From the NCBI GenBank assembly GCA_029706075.1, contig JAINUG010000011.1:2034501-2098500 (forward strand): DNA of 64,000 nucleotides. The letters are read 5' to 3'. Under the pieces are notes generated by a model, which made no database searches, was not told the DNA's origin, and worked only from the letters and a program-made list of their open reading frames with translations. Both the position numbers and the translations under genes were made by a program. Position 1 is the first letter of the stretch. Every line of letters starts with the position of its first letter. Positions 1 through 64,000 of the stretch are shown in pieces. The DNA is from Aldrovandia affinis. Its lineage: Eukaryota > Chordata > Actinopteri > Notacanthiformes > Halosauridae.

Positions 1-417
1 AACAGTACAAAGCAAAGCAGAATGCTATCGTACCCCTCAGACAGCACACAGTGGCAGACTATCTGGCCCCGGTGACAAATGACACAACTAAGAATGATCC
101 AATCAAAGTCCAGTGAGCAGAGCCTTGTCTCAGGGATCTGATGAATATTCTACTGGAATTGTAAAATGCTTGAAAAAGACAGCAATACAAATCTCTCCTT
201 TCATGATTAAAGTTTCATTGCAAGATTTGATTCAAGAACTTTGCAAGATTTGATTCATACGACAATCTTTAGAACAATGCTTTGGGGGCGCATATAAATA
301 CCAATAAAGCCATTTATATTTGAGAAGCAAGTAATCAACATGTGTGCTGTGAGGTGAATATGAACATGAATATTGTTTAAGACGTTGCTCCTGCCCTATG
401 CCGCTGCTCGGCCATAC
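1..417 (-). other. ncor2 intron after exon 23 (partial)
   Basis: Intron sequence running out of the window. A 17-nt direct repeat (ttgcaagatttgattca) occurs twice near 220-258. I see no exon or recognisable element here. Confidence 0.6.
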
Positions 418-54181
<53,764 letters not shown>

Positions 54182-54523
54182 CTGTAGTTAAAGGAAACCA
54201 TGACGTGAGTTTTGGAGGAACTCAACTGCAGCACTGTCCAAGCACAGACACAATGGCCCAGGGCTGTGTGGTGGACGCCGCTGGGACAGACTTGCCCAGA
54301 ATGTGGAGTCCAATCCCAGCTCCGCGGTGGAAACCCTGCGTGAAACCCACATAGCATGGCTAAAATAAATCTGTTATGAAGGAGGGATGGACAGCTCAGA
54401 TTGGAATTCTCCCGGATTGCATTTCATTACACCCATCCTTCTCCTGCGGTGAGGAAGGTGTGTGTGTGTGTGTATTTGTGTCCTTGTATGCTTTTCTTTA
54501 TGTGGACATAAATAAATTGTTAA

Positions 54524-54765
54524 AATGTGTGTGTGTGTGTGTGTGTGAGAACAAAGGAGGATCCAAAGCAGGACTGCCAAACCAGATCAACAAAGTTCTT
54601 GGATCAAACAGTCCTCGACCTCCTGTCTGGCTTTGCTCTCTCGCTCTCTCTCTGCCTCTCTCTCTGCCTCTCTCTCTCTCTCTCTCTGCCTCTCTCTCTC
54701 TGCCTCTCTCTCTCTGCCTCTCTCTGCCTCTCTCTCTCTCCCTTTCCCTCTCTCTCTCTCTCAGG
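54524..54765. repeat. TG tract followed by CT-rich array
   Basis: TG repeat at 54524-54547, then from 54636 a CT array built of ctctctctgc-type units. Confidence 0.9.
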
Positions 54766-56369
54766 GGCACTGTTTCACCTGAGACACACAATGAAGGTGG
54801 AATAATGGACCAAAGATGTCCAAGGAACTCCAATTATGCCTCCTGAGTAATAGGCCTAGTGTTTCCTCAGTCGTGGGGCTGAAACTGGCGAGTATGAGGT
54901 CACAGCTCTCAGATGGAAGTCGTCTTTCAGAGATTTTTCACCAGGCCCCCATTCTGTCAGTAACACTGCAGCCCCCCATCCCAAAACAGTCATTTCTTAT
55001 GATTAAAAACTAAGATACTGGGACGTACTGGGAACTGGAAAGGAAAAAGTATCTTTTAAGTCATAGCAGTAAAGAAATATGTTTCTCCGACATGTGTTTT
55101 TCTAATACCCAGTGAGTTCTTGGCGTACAATCTACCGCGCGCGCACAAAGAAACACAAAGCACGCCGAGAACTGAAATATCGAACTGTATCCGGACGGCT
55201 TGCGGGTCAAGTATATTGCCTATAAAACAGTACGTGGATCCAAGTCAGGCGCAGGCTACAGAAAGCCCAAAGTCCTAATAAACGGAGCGGGGCTACCAAA
55301 GCTGCCAGTAATTCGGTTAGCACCGGAGCATAAAATACACTTGGCGTATCTGACACAACTTGGCCCGAGGTTTGGCGTTGATTTGGTCATTCGATCGTCA
55401 TCTTCCCGCTCAGCGTTCTACCCCATGAATTAAGAAATGGCTACGCGGTCCAGCTTCCCTGCAGTTCACTGTCCATTACTTCCCCCGCAGCTGACCAAAC
55501 GAGGGCTACGCACTTCCATACTTTCTCTCTCCGCCACGATTGTGCCATCCTGTGATCAGCTCCTTGTAGACGTCACGCTCCCGTTTCTCACGTTTCCATA
55601 TTCATGCAAAATAGATTTCCAACTAGTGCAGTTGTCAAAGGTACATTTAAGCAGAGAAGATAAATGACATGCAGGTACATGTGACCCAGATACTTGGTTG
55701 ATAAATCCATAGTGGTACACCCTCTCCCGTTTCCCTGTGCTGCGCTTCGACTCTCTTTTGCTCAATTTAAATGTTCCATCTCGGAGGAGACGGTACTTCG
55801 CCCGTGTCACTGCCGGTCACAGGGCTACGGCAGCAAACTCACAATGTGAGGGGGGATTGACATGAAAAATAGAGGGTGTAATTGGCTACTAAATCTGAAA
55901 CAAATTATTTAAAAAACTATATATATATATATATCACAACAGAAGAATATACCATGCGAGAGAAAAGAGTCATTATAACTAAGTGTTAAGGAACGCAAAT
56001 ACAATATCGAATGAGGAAAAACTCTTAGAAAGCAGAAGTGGTACTCGATCTAGTGAAAGGCTGTTTTAGACTGGGTGCCTTTGTGTGGGTGCGTGCCCCT
56101 CGCTGTCCCTCAGACTGCCCTGCCAGTGATGCGCAGCTTGGGTCCTCTCCAAGGAGAGGTCAAGGAGGAATTGGAACATGGGGTTTGTTTCCGTTATTTG
56201 GGGAAAGAGAGCATCTCAGAGCAGCTCTGCCTCGACCTCTCTCTCTCCCCAGAGAAGTGGCTGGTGAAGCAGAGAGACCGGAGACAGGTGGAGTGAGAAG
56301 CAGAGGGAGCTGTGGGGTATTGTCAGTTAATCCGAAATGTGATGTGCAATCTGATAATAAAAATTGTCA

Positions 56370-56548
56370 AAAACTTTTCTTTCCCTGCGTTACAGGTACG
56401 GTGTGCAGCAGCCAACAATGACGTCTATTGCAGCGTTACTACACTGATCTCTTGCACTAACCATGATTAATCTTACCATGTATTAACGCACTTCTTGTAA
56501 GTCGCTCTGGATAAGAACGTCTAGTAAATGGCTAAAATGTAAATGTAA
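56370..56548 (+). mobile_element. L2-clade LINE 3' UTR and tail (UnaL2-like)
   Basis: Shares with 18055-18230 the blocks gttacaggta(c/t)ggt, actgatctc(t/g)tgcactaac, and the stem region; the stem right arm has one change (agaac). Ends in TGTAAA-type repeats. 5'-truncated. Confidence 0.85.
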
Positions 56549-58171
56549 CGATGCCTTTTTCGACACAACGCTGCGTCCATGCTCTGTATTGCAGACGCAC
56601 AAAGCTAGCCCCGCCTCCTCCTGCTGGCTTCCTGCCGCCCGCGCAGCATGGACTCTTTCGCCGCGTCTCACGCTCCTGCTTGCCGTGCGTGTGGGTGGAG
56701 GGGGGTGGGGCAGGTGTGTTTGAGCGCTTGTTTGCGTGCTGCTCTCCTGATCCAAAACTGGGATTAAAGGAGTTCCACGAGAGCCACTCTGCAACATGGA
56801 TAAAACGGGAGGGGGCAGGGTTTAATTGGGCTTTGTCAAGAACAATTACCTGCTTCAATCAACGGCAACTTGCCATTGATCAATGTGTGAGAGAGGGGGG
56901 GGATATTGTGAGAAAGAGAGGGACAGACTTTTTTTTCCAAGTTATTTTTAAACTGCTGAAATGGACGTTATATAACTGGGATAATCTGAAGAAGGCGGGC
57001 TCTCGCTTGCTCTCTGACTGAAATGTCAGGCTTTGGGGGAGGGAGGGGGCTGCAGTTGACTGGTTGATCACAGATGTCCATCAGAGACGCCATCCGTGAT
57101 CATGCTTAATTTTCTTCTGCCCCTTATTATAGAGTGTCTTATTATAGAGCCTTCTGTAGATGTGAAATCCTTAAAGCCTTTGGAACGGCTCAGGGCTCTC
57201 CTTTGGCTGAAGTCTAACCTAGTTACCACTCTGTGGTCTGGCACCAAGCAAGAGGCAGCAAGAGGGAAAAAGAGTGTGGAAAAAGCATGCGAGAGAGAAA
57301 GAGAGAGGGGTAGAAAAAGAGAGGTCAGCTGGACGACGGTATCTGTCCTCGCAATCCTTCCTGTTGCCGGGCGGCTCAAAGTGCCTTTAGGGTTTTCGGT
57401 TGAAACGCGCTGACGTACAGTCAAAGCAGCAGTCAGCGTTACGTTTAAAATGGGACTTGGTCTCAGGGGTGTTGCTTTTATTAAAAATAAATAAATAAAT
57501 AAAATAAAAAATGGCAGCCCATTTCTCATTTTGCATTATGTTCCAGACAGGAAACTGGTTTGCGCTGTTAGTCTAGGGAGGAAATATCCCTGACACCTTT
57601 TGTTAGAGGAGGGCCTGCTGGCGTGGAGGCTGGGGGAGAACACTGAGCCAGGGCTGTAGAGTGAGTTCTCTTCCTAGCCTGGGAAGTGCTCTGTGTCACT
57701 GACCACCGTGTAACCAGCCACAATCCACAAAGGGGGGGGGGGGAAACCATTATGTTCCATTTCATTTCCACATTCAATGTTTTCAATATGGGAGCCCCAG
57801 CAAAAGCCCCTAAAAATAAAGGCGGGCATTACACCGAAAACTGTACGGTGTTCACAAAGTTAAATGGAGGGGAAAAAAAGACTAAGGACAACATCTCTGC
57901 GAGCCTCCCTTGGCGTTTAAGAGGAGATGGATTGCAGGGCTTGCTATATACCTCTACAAACACTTTTACAGCGCAACTGCATAACTCAAGGACATCGGAG
58001 TTCACGTAAAATGTTCCTGCTGGAGGTCCGCTGGGACTTTCCTGGATGAAGGGAGCATCTATCCATGGGAGTGAGGTTCTCCTGAGCTTCACAGCGCTCC
58101 TCTGTGTCGGGACCTCCCACTGTCTGCTGCCCTTGTCGAGAGCGATGGTCCCGTTAAGAGGGTGTGAGAAA

Positions 58172-58177
58172 GTGTGC

Positions 58178-58218
<41 letters not shown>

Positions 58219-58440
58219 CGCGTGTGTCTGCATGTGTGTTTGTGCTATGTGTGTGTGTGTGTGTGTGTGTGTCTGCATGTGTGTTTGTATGCGTGGTGTA
58301 TGTATGTGTCTGCATGTGTGTTTGTATGTGTGGTGTGTGTATGTGTGTGTGTGTATGTGTCTGCATGTGTAGTGCGTGTATGTGTGTGTGTCTGCATGTG
58401 TGTTTGTATGTGTGTGTGTGTGTGTGTGTGTGTGCACACA
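58172..58440. repeat. TG array with CTGCATG and TATG interruptions
   Basis: Long TG tract in which a unit like gtgtctgcatgtgtgtttgt recurs at least five times, indicating tandem growth beyond simple TG slippage. Confidence 0.92.
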
Positions 58441-58837
58441 CATGTATACACGTGAAATTGTGTAAGTGTGTGTACGTCCTCTCCTGCCAATCATCCGTGA
58501 CTCTGCACTGTCCCTCTGGGCTGCTGTGGTCTTCTCCCCTCTCTCTCTCTCTCTCTCTCTCGCTGAGTGCGGGCTGTGCTCGTGTAAAGAGGGAGAAGCC
58601 GATCCCGGTGGGAAGCGCAGGTCCTTTTCACGGTGCTTTTTGTGCACGGCATCACGCGGCGGCCCCACGCCGGTGTCATGTTTCCAGTCACGCAGGAGCA
58701 GCGACCCAGGCTCCGTGCGTGTCCCGGGCTCCGCGCCGCACCGTGCGTGTCATCCAGCCTGTCGCCCTGTCAGGCCGCAGCCACGAGTCACACAGACCCG
58801 ACAGGGTGCGCGGTGACCTTGCATGCTACGGAGCATA

Positions 58838-59059
58838 CATTACATTACAGGCATTTAGCAGACGCTCTTATCCAGAGCGACGTACACAGTTTCACATTTC
58901 TTTACATACAATCCATTTATACAGCTGGATATTTTACTCAAGCAATTCAGGTTAAGTACCTTGCTCAAGGCTACAACGGCAGTGCCCCACCTGGGATCGA
59001 ACCTGCAACCTTTGCGTTACAAGCCCAGCTCCCTAACCATTATGCTAACACTGCCGCCT
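58838..59059 (-). mobile_element. full-length type 1 SINE, minus strand
   Basis: Reverse complement of the type 1 consensus from tail (acattacaggcatttagcag) through aagtaccttgctcaaggcta to head (aaccattatgctaacactgc). Same strand as ncor2. Confidence 0.94.
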
Positions 59060-60410
59060 GGAGTGACAGCGTGTGGGCGCCATGACAGCGGCCCTACTTT
59101 AAAAAAAAAAGACTGAGCAATGAAACACAAAGGCACTTATAGTATCCACAAATAAACACTAACAGGAAACAAGGGCCTCTTGATTTATAGATGCCTTAAA
59201 GAGAGGGGGAAAGTATTACGGGCTTAGGATGTTTAAGCGTGCGTGCGTGCGTAGAACTGGGACGCGTGCCCACCGCTGCTCGGCAAAGTGTCGCACAGAC
59301 AGTGGGGGGACATGGCGGGCCGCATAGCGACCGACCGCGGAGAGAACAGTCCGTCCCGTGTCGACCTGAACAAACGGGGGAGAGGAACGGTGCCAGGCAA
59401 TAAACGAGCACGCCAGAACGAGGTGCCACTGACACCCAGCGCCGCGGGTCGTGTTACCCTTCCCGCACCGGGCCAAGCATAACAGGGCCTTCCCTTCGAG
59501 GGCGGGGGCCTGCGCTAGCTCTCGTGTTTGCGTGACCGGCGGAGTCCCGTCGCGCTTCTCCTGCGTGCGTGTTTGTGCGGAGGCACCCGCGCAGAGTGCA
59601 CCTCCGTTCCCGACGCGTCCTAGCCTAGCGGGGGGCCTGGAGGAAGGGTGGCGCGTCGAGAGGGCTTGGCAACTCGGGAGGTGTAAAAAGCGCCCCTCGG
59701 TCCCCGTGCACCTGCCCCCCCTCGCTCTCGAATCAATCGGTCATTCAGCGAGGAAGACAGGGAGACGCATTGTGGCGCGTTCGGAATGAGCCGGGCTTTG
59801 TGCTGCCGAAGAACAAAGTGCGAGCGTGTGTGCCACGGCGCGGGTGGAATTATCAGCGCTGCGCGTGCCGAAGGGAATACGCCTCAACAATCGAGGCGGT
59901 GGTGCGATTCGTCGGTGACAAAAACGACTCTCCGGACCAAAGTGTGGATAACGGGTGTGGGGGTTGGCCACCCTTAAGCAAGGTACTCACACGATACACC
60001 GTTCTAAATTCCACCGCGTGAATGGGCTTAGAGGTTGTCTAGATGAAGCGGACTGCGCTGGATGAAAACAAAACGAAACATACTGCCTCAAACGGACAGT
60101 GGAGGCCCACACGGGGGCTACCTCTCCCACCAGCAGGTGGACAAGATCAGCCGGCTGTCGACTCTCTCGGGCGGCCTTCGGCCCGGGCACAAACGGACTG
60201 TGTCTGATCACCCGAGGCTCAAAGAAGCGAAACCCCAAACATCCTGTCTGCGGGCCTGGGAGCCTCCTCCTGTCCCGATGGGGCACAGGGATCAGACTCA
60301 AGCCTCCCTCCGTCACGCTGCTCCTTCCTCACCTCCTCCTCCTCCTTTCTGTCCCGAGACCCAGCCACAGCCCACCGAGGCCGGGGGCCATTAGCAAAGC
60401 CTGCCTGATA

Positions 60411-60661
60411 CATTGACATTTTAATCATTTAGCAGACACTCTTATCCAGAGCAGGTTAGGGAGCTGGACTTGTAACCAGAAGTCGCTGGTTCAATTCCCA
60501 GGTGGAGCACTGCTGTTGTACCTTTGAGCAAGGTACTTAACCTGGATTGCTTCAGTAAAACATCCAGCCGTATAAATGGATTGTACGTAAAGAAATGTAA
60601 ACTGTGTAAGTCGCTCTGGATAAGAGCGTCTGCTAAATGCCTAAAATGTAAAATGTAAATG
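60411..60661 (+). mobile_element. type 1 SINE with inverted copy of its own tail at the 5' end
   Basis: Positions 60454-60661 are a plus-strand type 1 SINE lacking about the first 17 nt of its head, with an intact body and GCTCT-GGATA-AGAGC tail. Immediately before it, 60411-60453 is the tail of the same family in reverse orientation (tcatttagcagacactctta, tccagagcag). Either a 5' inversion during integration or one insertion into another would give this. Confidence 0.88.
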
Positions 60662-60879
60662 CACACCTGAGGTGGCCTAACGCAGTGCGTTTGTCCTTTC
60701 TGTCACTGTAACCGTGTCAACTGTAAACTTCTGTAACCAATAATTAAACACCACCATGACACGGGGGCGGGGCGGGGGATCACCATGCCAACTCTTCTAA
60801 TGTCATAACAAGTGTTATGACATTGGTTACTGGCATACAGCTGGTCACCGAAACAAACATTATGGACAGAGCCAACTCA

Positions 60880-60950
60880 GACATTTTAACATTTTAAGCA
60901 TTTAGCAGACGCTCTTATCCAGAGCCACTTACAAGATGTGCATTAATACA
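60880..60950 (-). mobile_element. L2-clade LINE tail fragment, minus strand
   Basis: Reverse-oriented tail (catttagcagacgctcttat, ccagagccacttacaagatg, tgcattaataca). The aagatgtgcattaat part matches the LINE copies at 18165 and 56485 rather than the SINE body. Confidence 0.8.
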
Positions 60951-61589
60951 GCACAAAAGGAGGTTAACAGTTATAGATCGAATACGTTCAAATAAAATAC
61001 GTGGGAAGCCGGTAACAGAGGAAACGCAGGCTAGCCGCGGGTGGTGTCGACGCCTGCCTAAGCAGTCTCGGCCTGTACCTGGACATGACAGTAGAGACGA
61101 GGTCACTGCACTCAGCGTTGTGATCTGTCGCTCAAAGTGGTGGCATCCTCCTCCCGGGGGATATAGTATATATTTAGTGCTGTTGTGACATTGTAAGGGT
61201 TGAGGACAGCCGAGGGAATAGTGTGGACTTGTGAATACGCAATTAATAAATAACAGTGACGACCCATATCTGACTTTGAGGATGAGCGCTTTTGTAAAAA
61301 ATAAATAAAAATAAAAATAAAAAAAGTTACAAAAATGCTGTTTTCAAAGCTGCGTAATTGTGAGAGGCAGCGCTCCAGCTCGCGCGCCGGTGCTGACACG
61401 GCGCTGAGCATCGCTCCTGAGCCCCTGCGCTTGGAGGGAGGCCAGGAGAGGGGGGAATAAATAAATCAATAAATGCGGGGAGAAAACGCTGCGCTGTTGC
61501 TCTGGCGGCGAGGTCTTGAGGAAACGCCGGTGATCCCTCTCCGCTGCTTTGAAGGCACTAACCTCGTTATATAAGCCCTGTCAGATGCA

Positions 61590-61660
61590 ATCACTGTTTG
61601 GAGAGAGAGAGAGAGTGGGAGAGAGAGAGAGTGGGAGAGAGAGAGAGAGAGTGAGACAGA
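61590..61660. repeat. GA microsatellite with GAGTGG units
   Basis: GA repeats with three GTGGGA interruptions; intronic. Confidence 0.88.
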
Positions 61661-62899
61661 TGAAGGGGGGGGGGTGCAGGGTGAGAATAAGAGGCAGAGA
61701 GAAGAGGGAAAAGGGAAGGAGAGAGGGGGAGATCAAGGCACGCAAGGGGAGGTGAAGCTGACAGACGGAAAGAGGGAAAGGGAGATGAGGGGGGGGGGGG
61801 AAAAATGAAGGGGGGCCCGGACTGGTAAAATGATCAGTCGTTTTAGCGGGGTGCAGTTCGTCACCCCTCTCTGTCCGCCCCGGCGGAGCCAAACCCAACG
61901 CCGGCCTGCTCATGCTCAGCTGATGCCGGCCCAATCCAGGCGGGGCCCGGGGCCGATTGCCACCCCCGCCAACCCTCAAACATCCACCTTCCCCTGGGCT
62001 GCGACTCAAAGGACGCACAAACACCAGCGCGCAACCGCCGCTGCCATGTTTACTGTTTATAAAACACCCAACGCTCACATGCCATTCACGCTCTGCTGGG
62101 GCCTCTACCGCTACTGCTGTGCTAGCACAACATCACTACTTTCACTTCCCACCTTTCGGAAATTTTACTGCAACTGACGACCCTGAAAATATCCCATGAA
62201 GGGTCCCCTCCCCTTGTAGATCTGATTAGTCACGTGCGTGGGGTTTTGAAGCATTCGTTGTATATGTTAGGCTGAACACCGGGAAGTATTTATCACCAAA
62301 ACTGAAATAAGACTCCACTGGCTAGGTTTGACGAGATTTGTTCGGGGATGATGAACGCCGACGAGAAAGCCGCACCTAAACCCGGAGCTTGCTCAGCCAG
62401 GCTGAGGTGTGCGGTGTGCGGACAGAGTGGGAACCGACGCTGTGGTGCGGTCATCTAAAGGAAGCCAGATGGTGACGGTTCGTAGGTGCACCGTGAGGCT
62501 GTGATTGGTTGACTTGCTGCCAGGACCGTTCACCACAGGCAAGCCACTAGATTTAAAAGCACAGGATATGGTGTGGTCAAATGTACTCTACGCATTGTCG
62601 TTTCTGGGCAGAATCCTGTGCCTGAACCACTTCCCATTTAAACATGCGTTTTAGAATGCAGTATCCAAACTGCTGTTAGAAACCCCAAAGCGGTGATGAA
62701 AATGAATAGGGAAAGAGAAGAGGGAGGGAGAACAAGGCAGAGGGACAGAGAGCAAAGAAAGTGCAGTAAACACAGCTGGCGTGATGGCTATTTGTTACTA
62801 CGGAAGGTTAGGAAAGTCATAAAGTCATCCTAGACAATTCTAGACATACTAATAAAGCTTATATCTTCTTACAGATTATACGGAGACAAGTGTGTTTGT

Positions 62900-63370
62900 G
62901 TGTGAGAGAGAAACAGCACAAGTGCGTGTGTGTGTGTGTGTGTATGTGTGTGAGAGAGAAACAACTTGAGCACCTGAGAGGGAGAAGGCATGAAAAAGTA
63001 TGTGTGTGCGAGAATGCAAGAGACAATGTGAGAGCGTGAAAGAGCGAGGCACATTGAAAGTGAGAGTGAGAGAGAGCAAGAGAGAGCAAGAGAGAGTGGG
63101 AGAGCGAGAGAGAGAGTGGGAGAGCGAGAGAGAGAGTGGGAGAGCGAGAGAGAGAGGGAGTGAGAGTGGGAGAGCGAGAGAGTGGGAGTGAGAGAGGGAG
63201 AGCGAGAGAGTGGGAGTGAGTAGAGGGAGAGCGAGAGAGTGGGAGAGCGAGAGAGAGTGGGAGAGCGAGCGAGAGAGTAGGAGAGCGAGAGAGAGAGTGG
63301 AAGAGGTGAGTGATTGAGTGTGAGAGACAGAGAGAGAGAGAGAGAGAGAGTGAGAGTGAGAGAGAGAAAT
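62900..63370. repeat. GA-rich minisatellite, 20-bp type units
   Basis: After a TG tract (62922-62955), units like gtgggagagcgagagagaga repeat eight or more times between 63090 and 63300, followed by perfect GA. It gives long Ser/Leu or Glu/Arg frames that are not genes. Confidence 0.9.
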
Positions 63371-64000
63371 CAGAGGACTCCTGAAACCTAAGACTCCAGT
63401 CAGGGTAACCTTGATGAATGCAGAGCCGCCCCTCCGGCCCCTACACACATGCCCATGGAGATAAATGGGAACATTCTATTCCTCAGTGTTCCACACAGGA
63501 GAGGCGCAGAGAGCCAGACCCTCCACAGCGCCCCTGACCTAGAAAACACAGGCTGCACAATGGCGGCAATCACAGGACACGTTCCTGGACTTATTACTCC
63601 AAACATCTGCTTGTGCAGTGGAGCACTTCCACAGCGCCGCTCACAGGTCACACACACACACACAGAGCCAGGGCTGACTACCCAATCTGAGCTCCATACC
63701 CATCCTCCTTCACTTCAAAGCAATCCAAGCAAGCGGTAGTTTTTAAAAATCATTCAATTTCACTTGGTTTTAGTGACAATCGTGCTTATGGTGCCGTTTA
63801 TGTGCTGGAAAAGAGTGCCGTTTGCCCGAGATCACAGTTCAAGATGAAACGCACTGTGGTCATGTGGAATCTGGGCCAGAGTCGCTGTCGTTCGATTAAA
63901 AGAACCAAACAAAACATCAATCGGTCATTTTGTACTGAGGAGCGCCTAGAATCTCATTAAACATTAACCCCGTTTCAAAGTGCAATGAGTTCAGCCAACA

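Larger units (their letters stand above)
54182..64000 (-). other. ncor2 intron before window exon 1 (partial)
   Basis: At least 9.8 kb. I looked on the minus strand for the preceding conserved segments (RRRPSLLSEF, ESKRPRLEL) and found neither, so those exons lie beyond the window. It contains TG and CT tracts (54460-54765), an L2 3' end (56370-56548), a TG array (58172-58440), SINEs (58838-59059, 60454-60661), L2/SINE tail fragments (60411-60453, 60880-60950) and GA tracts (61590-61660, 62900-63370). GC- and CpG-rich unique sequence at 58600-58830 and 59230-60400 may be regulatory, but nothing specific is visible. Confidence 0.75.

Noticed and set aside
54182-64000. Search for the first ncor2 coding exons
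   Set aside because: No minus-strand match to the conserved RRRPSLLSEF or SKRPRLEL segments; they are taken to lie outside the window.

Overview
The window is a piece of a ray-finned fish genome. It holds most of the 5' half of one large gene on the minus strand, the nuclear receptor corepressor ncor2 (SMRT). I could place 23 coding exons, spanning positions 54181 down to 418. Every exon is bounded by GT and AG, and every junction keeps the reading phase. Together they encode about 1,040 residues, against about 2,500 in the whole mammalian protein. The 5' exons (roughly the first 130-140 residues) must lie beyond 64000, and the 3' half (nuclear receptor boxes, BCL6-binding region, C-terminus) lies before position 1. 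Assignment to ncor2 rather than ncor1 rests on paralog-specific sequence in the SANT2 exons and after them, for example [49 protein letters not shown] and DLKQLKQRAAAIPPI.

Layout, in transcript order (descending coordinates): 64000-54182 is an intron with no recognisable exon. Positions 54181-43217 carry the N-terminal coiled coil that in mammals binds GPS2 and TBL1. Positions 39011-28947 carry the basic helical region up to SEHEVSEIIDG. Positions 28091-26245 carry SANT1, the deacetylase-activating domain that docks HDAC3 through inositol tetraphosphate. Positions 22361-17545 carry a polyglutamine and charged linker plus a basic KGRR-RRKGRITRSM segment. Positions 16262-10334 carry SANT2, the histone-interacting domain. 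Positions 9367-418 carry the long disordered repression region with the first GSIT-type motifs. Introns range from 91 bp to over 9.8 kb.

The introns are dense in repeats. There are two SINE subfamilies and at least three LINE 3' ends. All share an L2-type tail with a GGATA-loop stem, as in the eel UnaL2/UnaSINE1 pair, which points to a teleost, possibly an early-branching one. There are two broken Tc1-like transposons, a hAT-like foldback element with a small hAT-type MITE nested inside it, a near-perfect 110-bp inverted repeat, several minisatellites and many AC and GA microsatellites. Several CU-rich microsatellites (read on the transcript strand) sit directly against ncor2 splice sites.

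No complete second gene, RNA gene, CRISPR array or operon is visible. Most long open frames are low-complexity repeats or antisense shadows of GC-rich exons. The main anomalies are an apparent one-base frameshift in a C6 run of exon 16, a CAG tract that forms a ladder of alternative splice acceptors at exon 11, and a possible unannotated 48-nt cassette exon. I found no convincing novel biological system.
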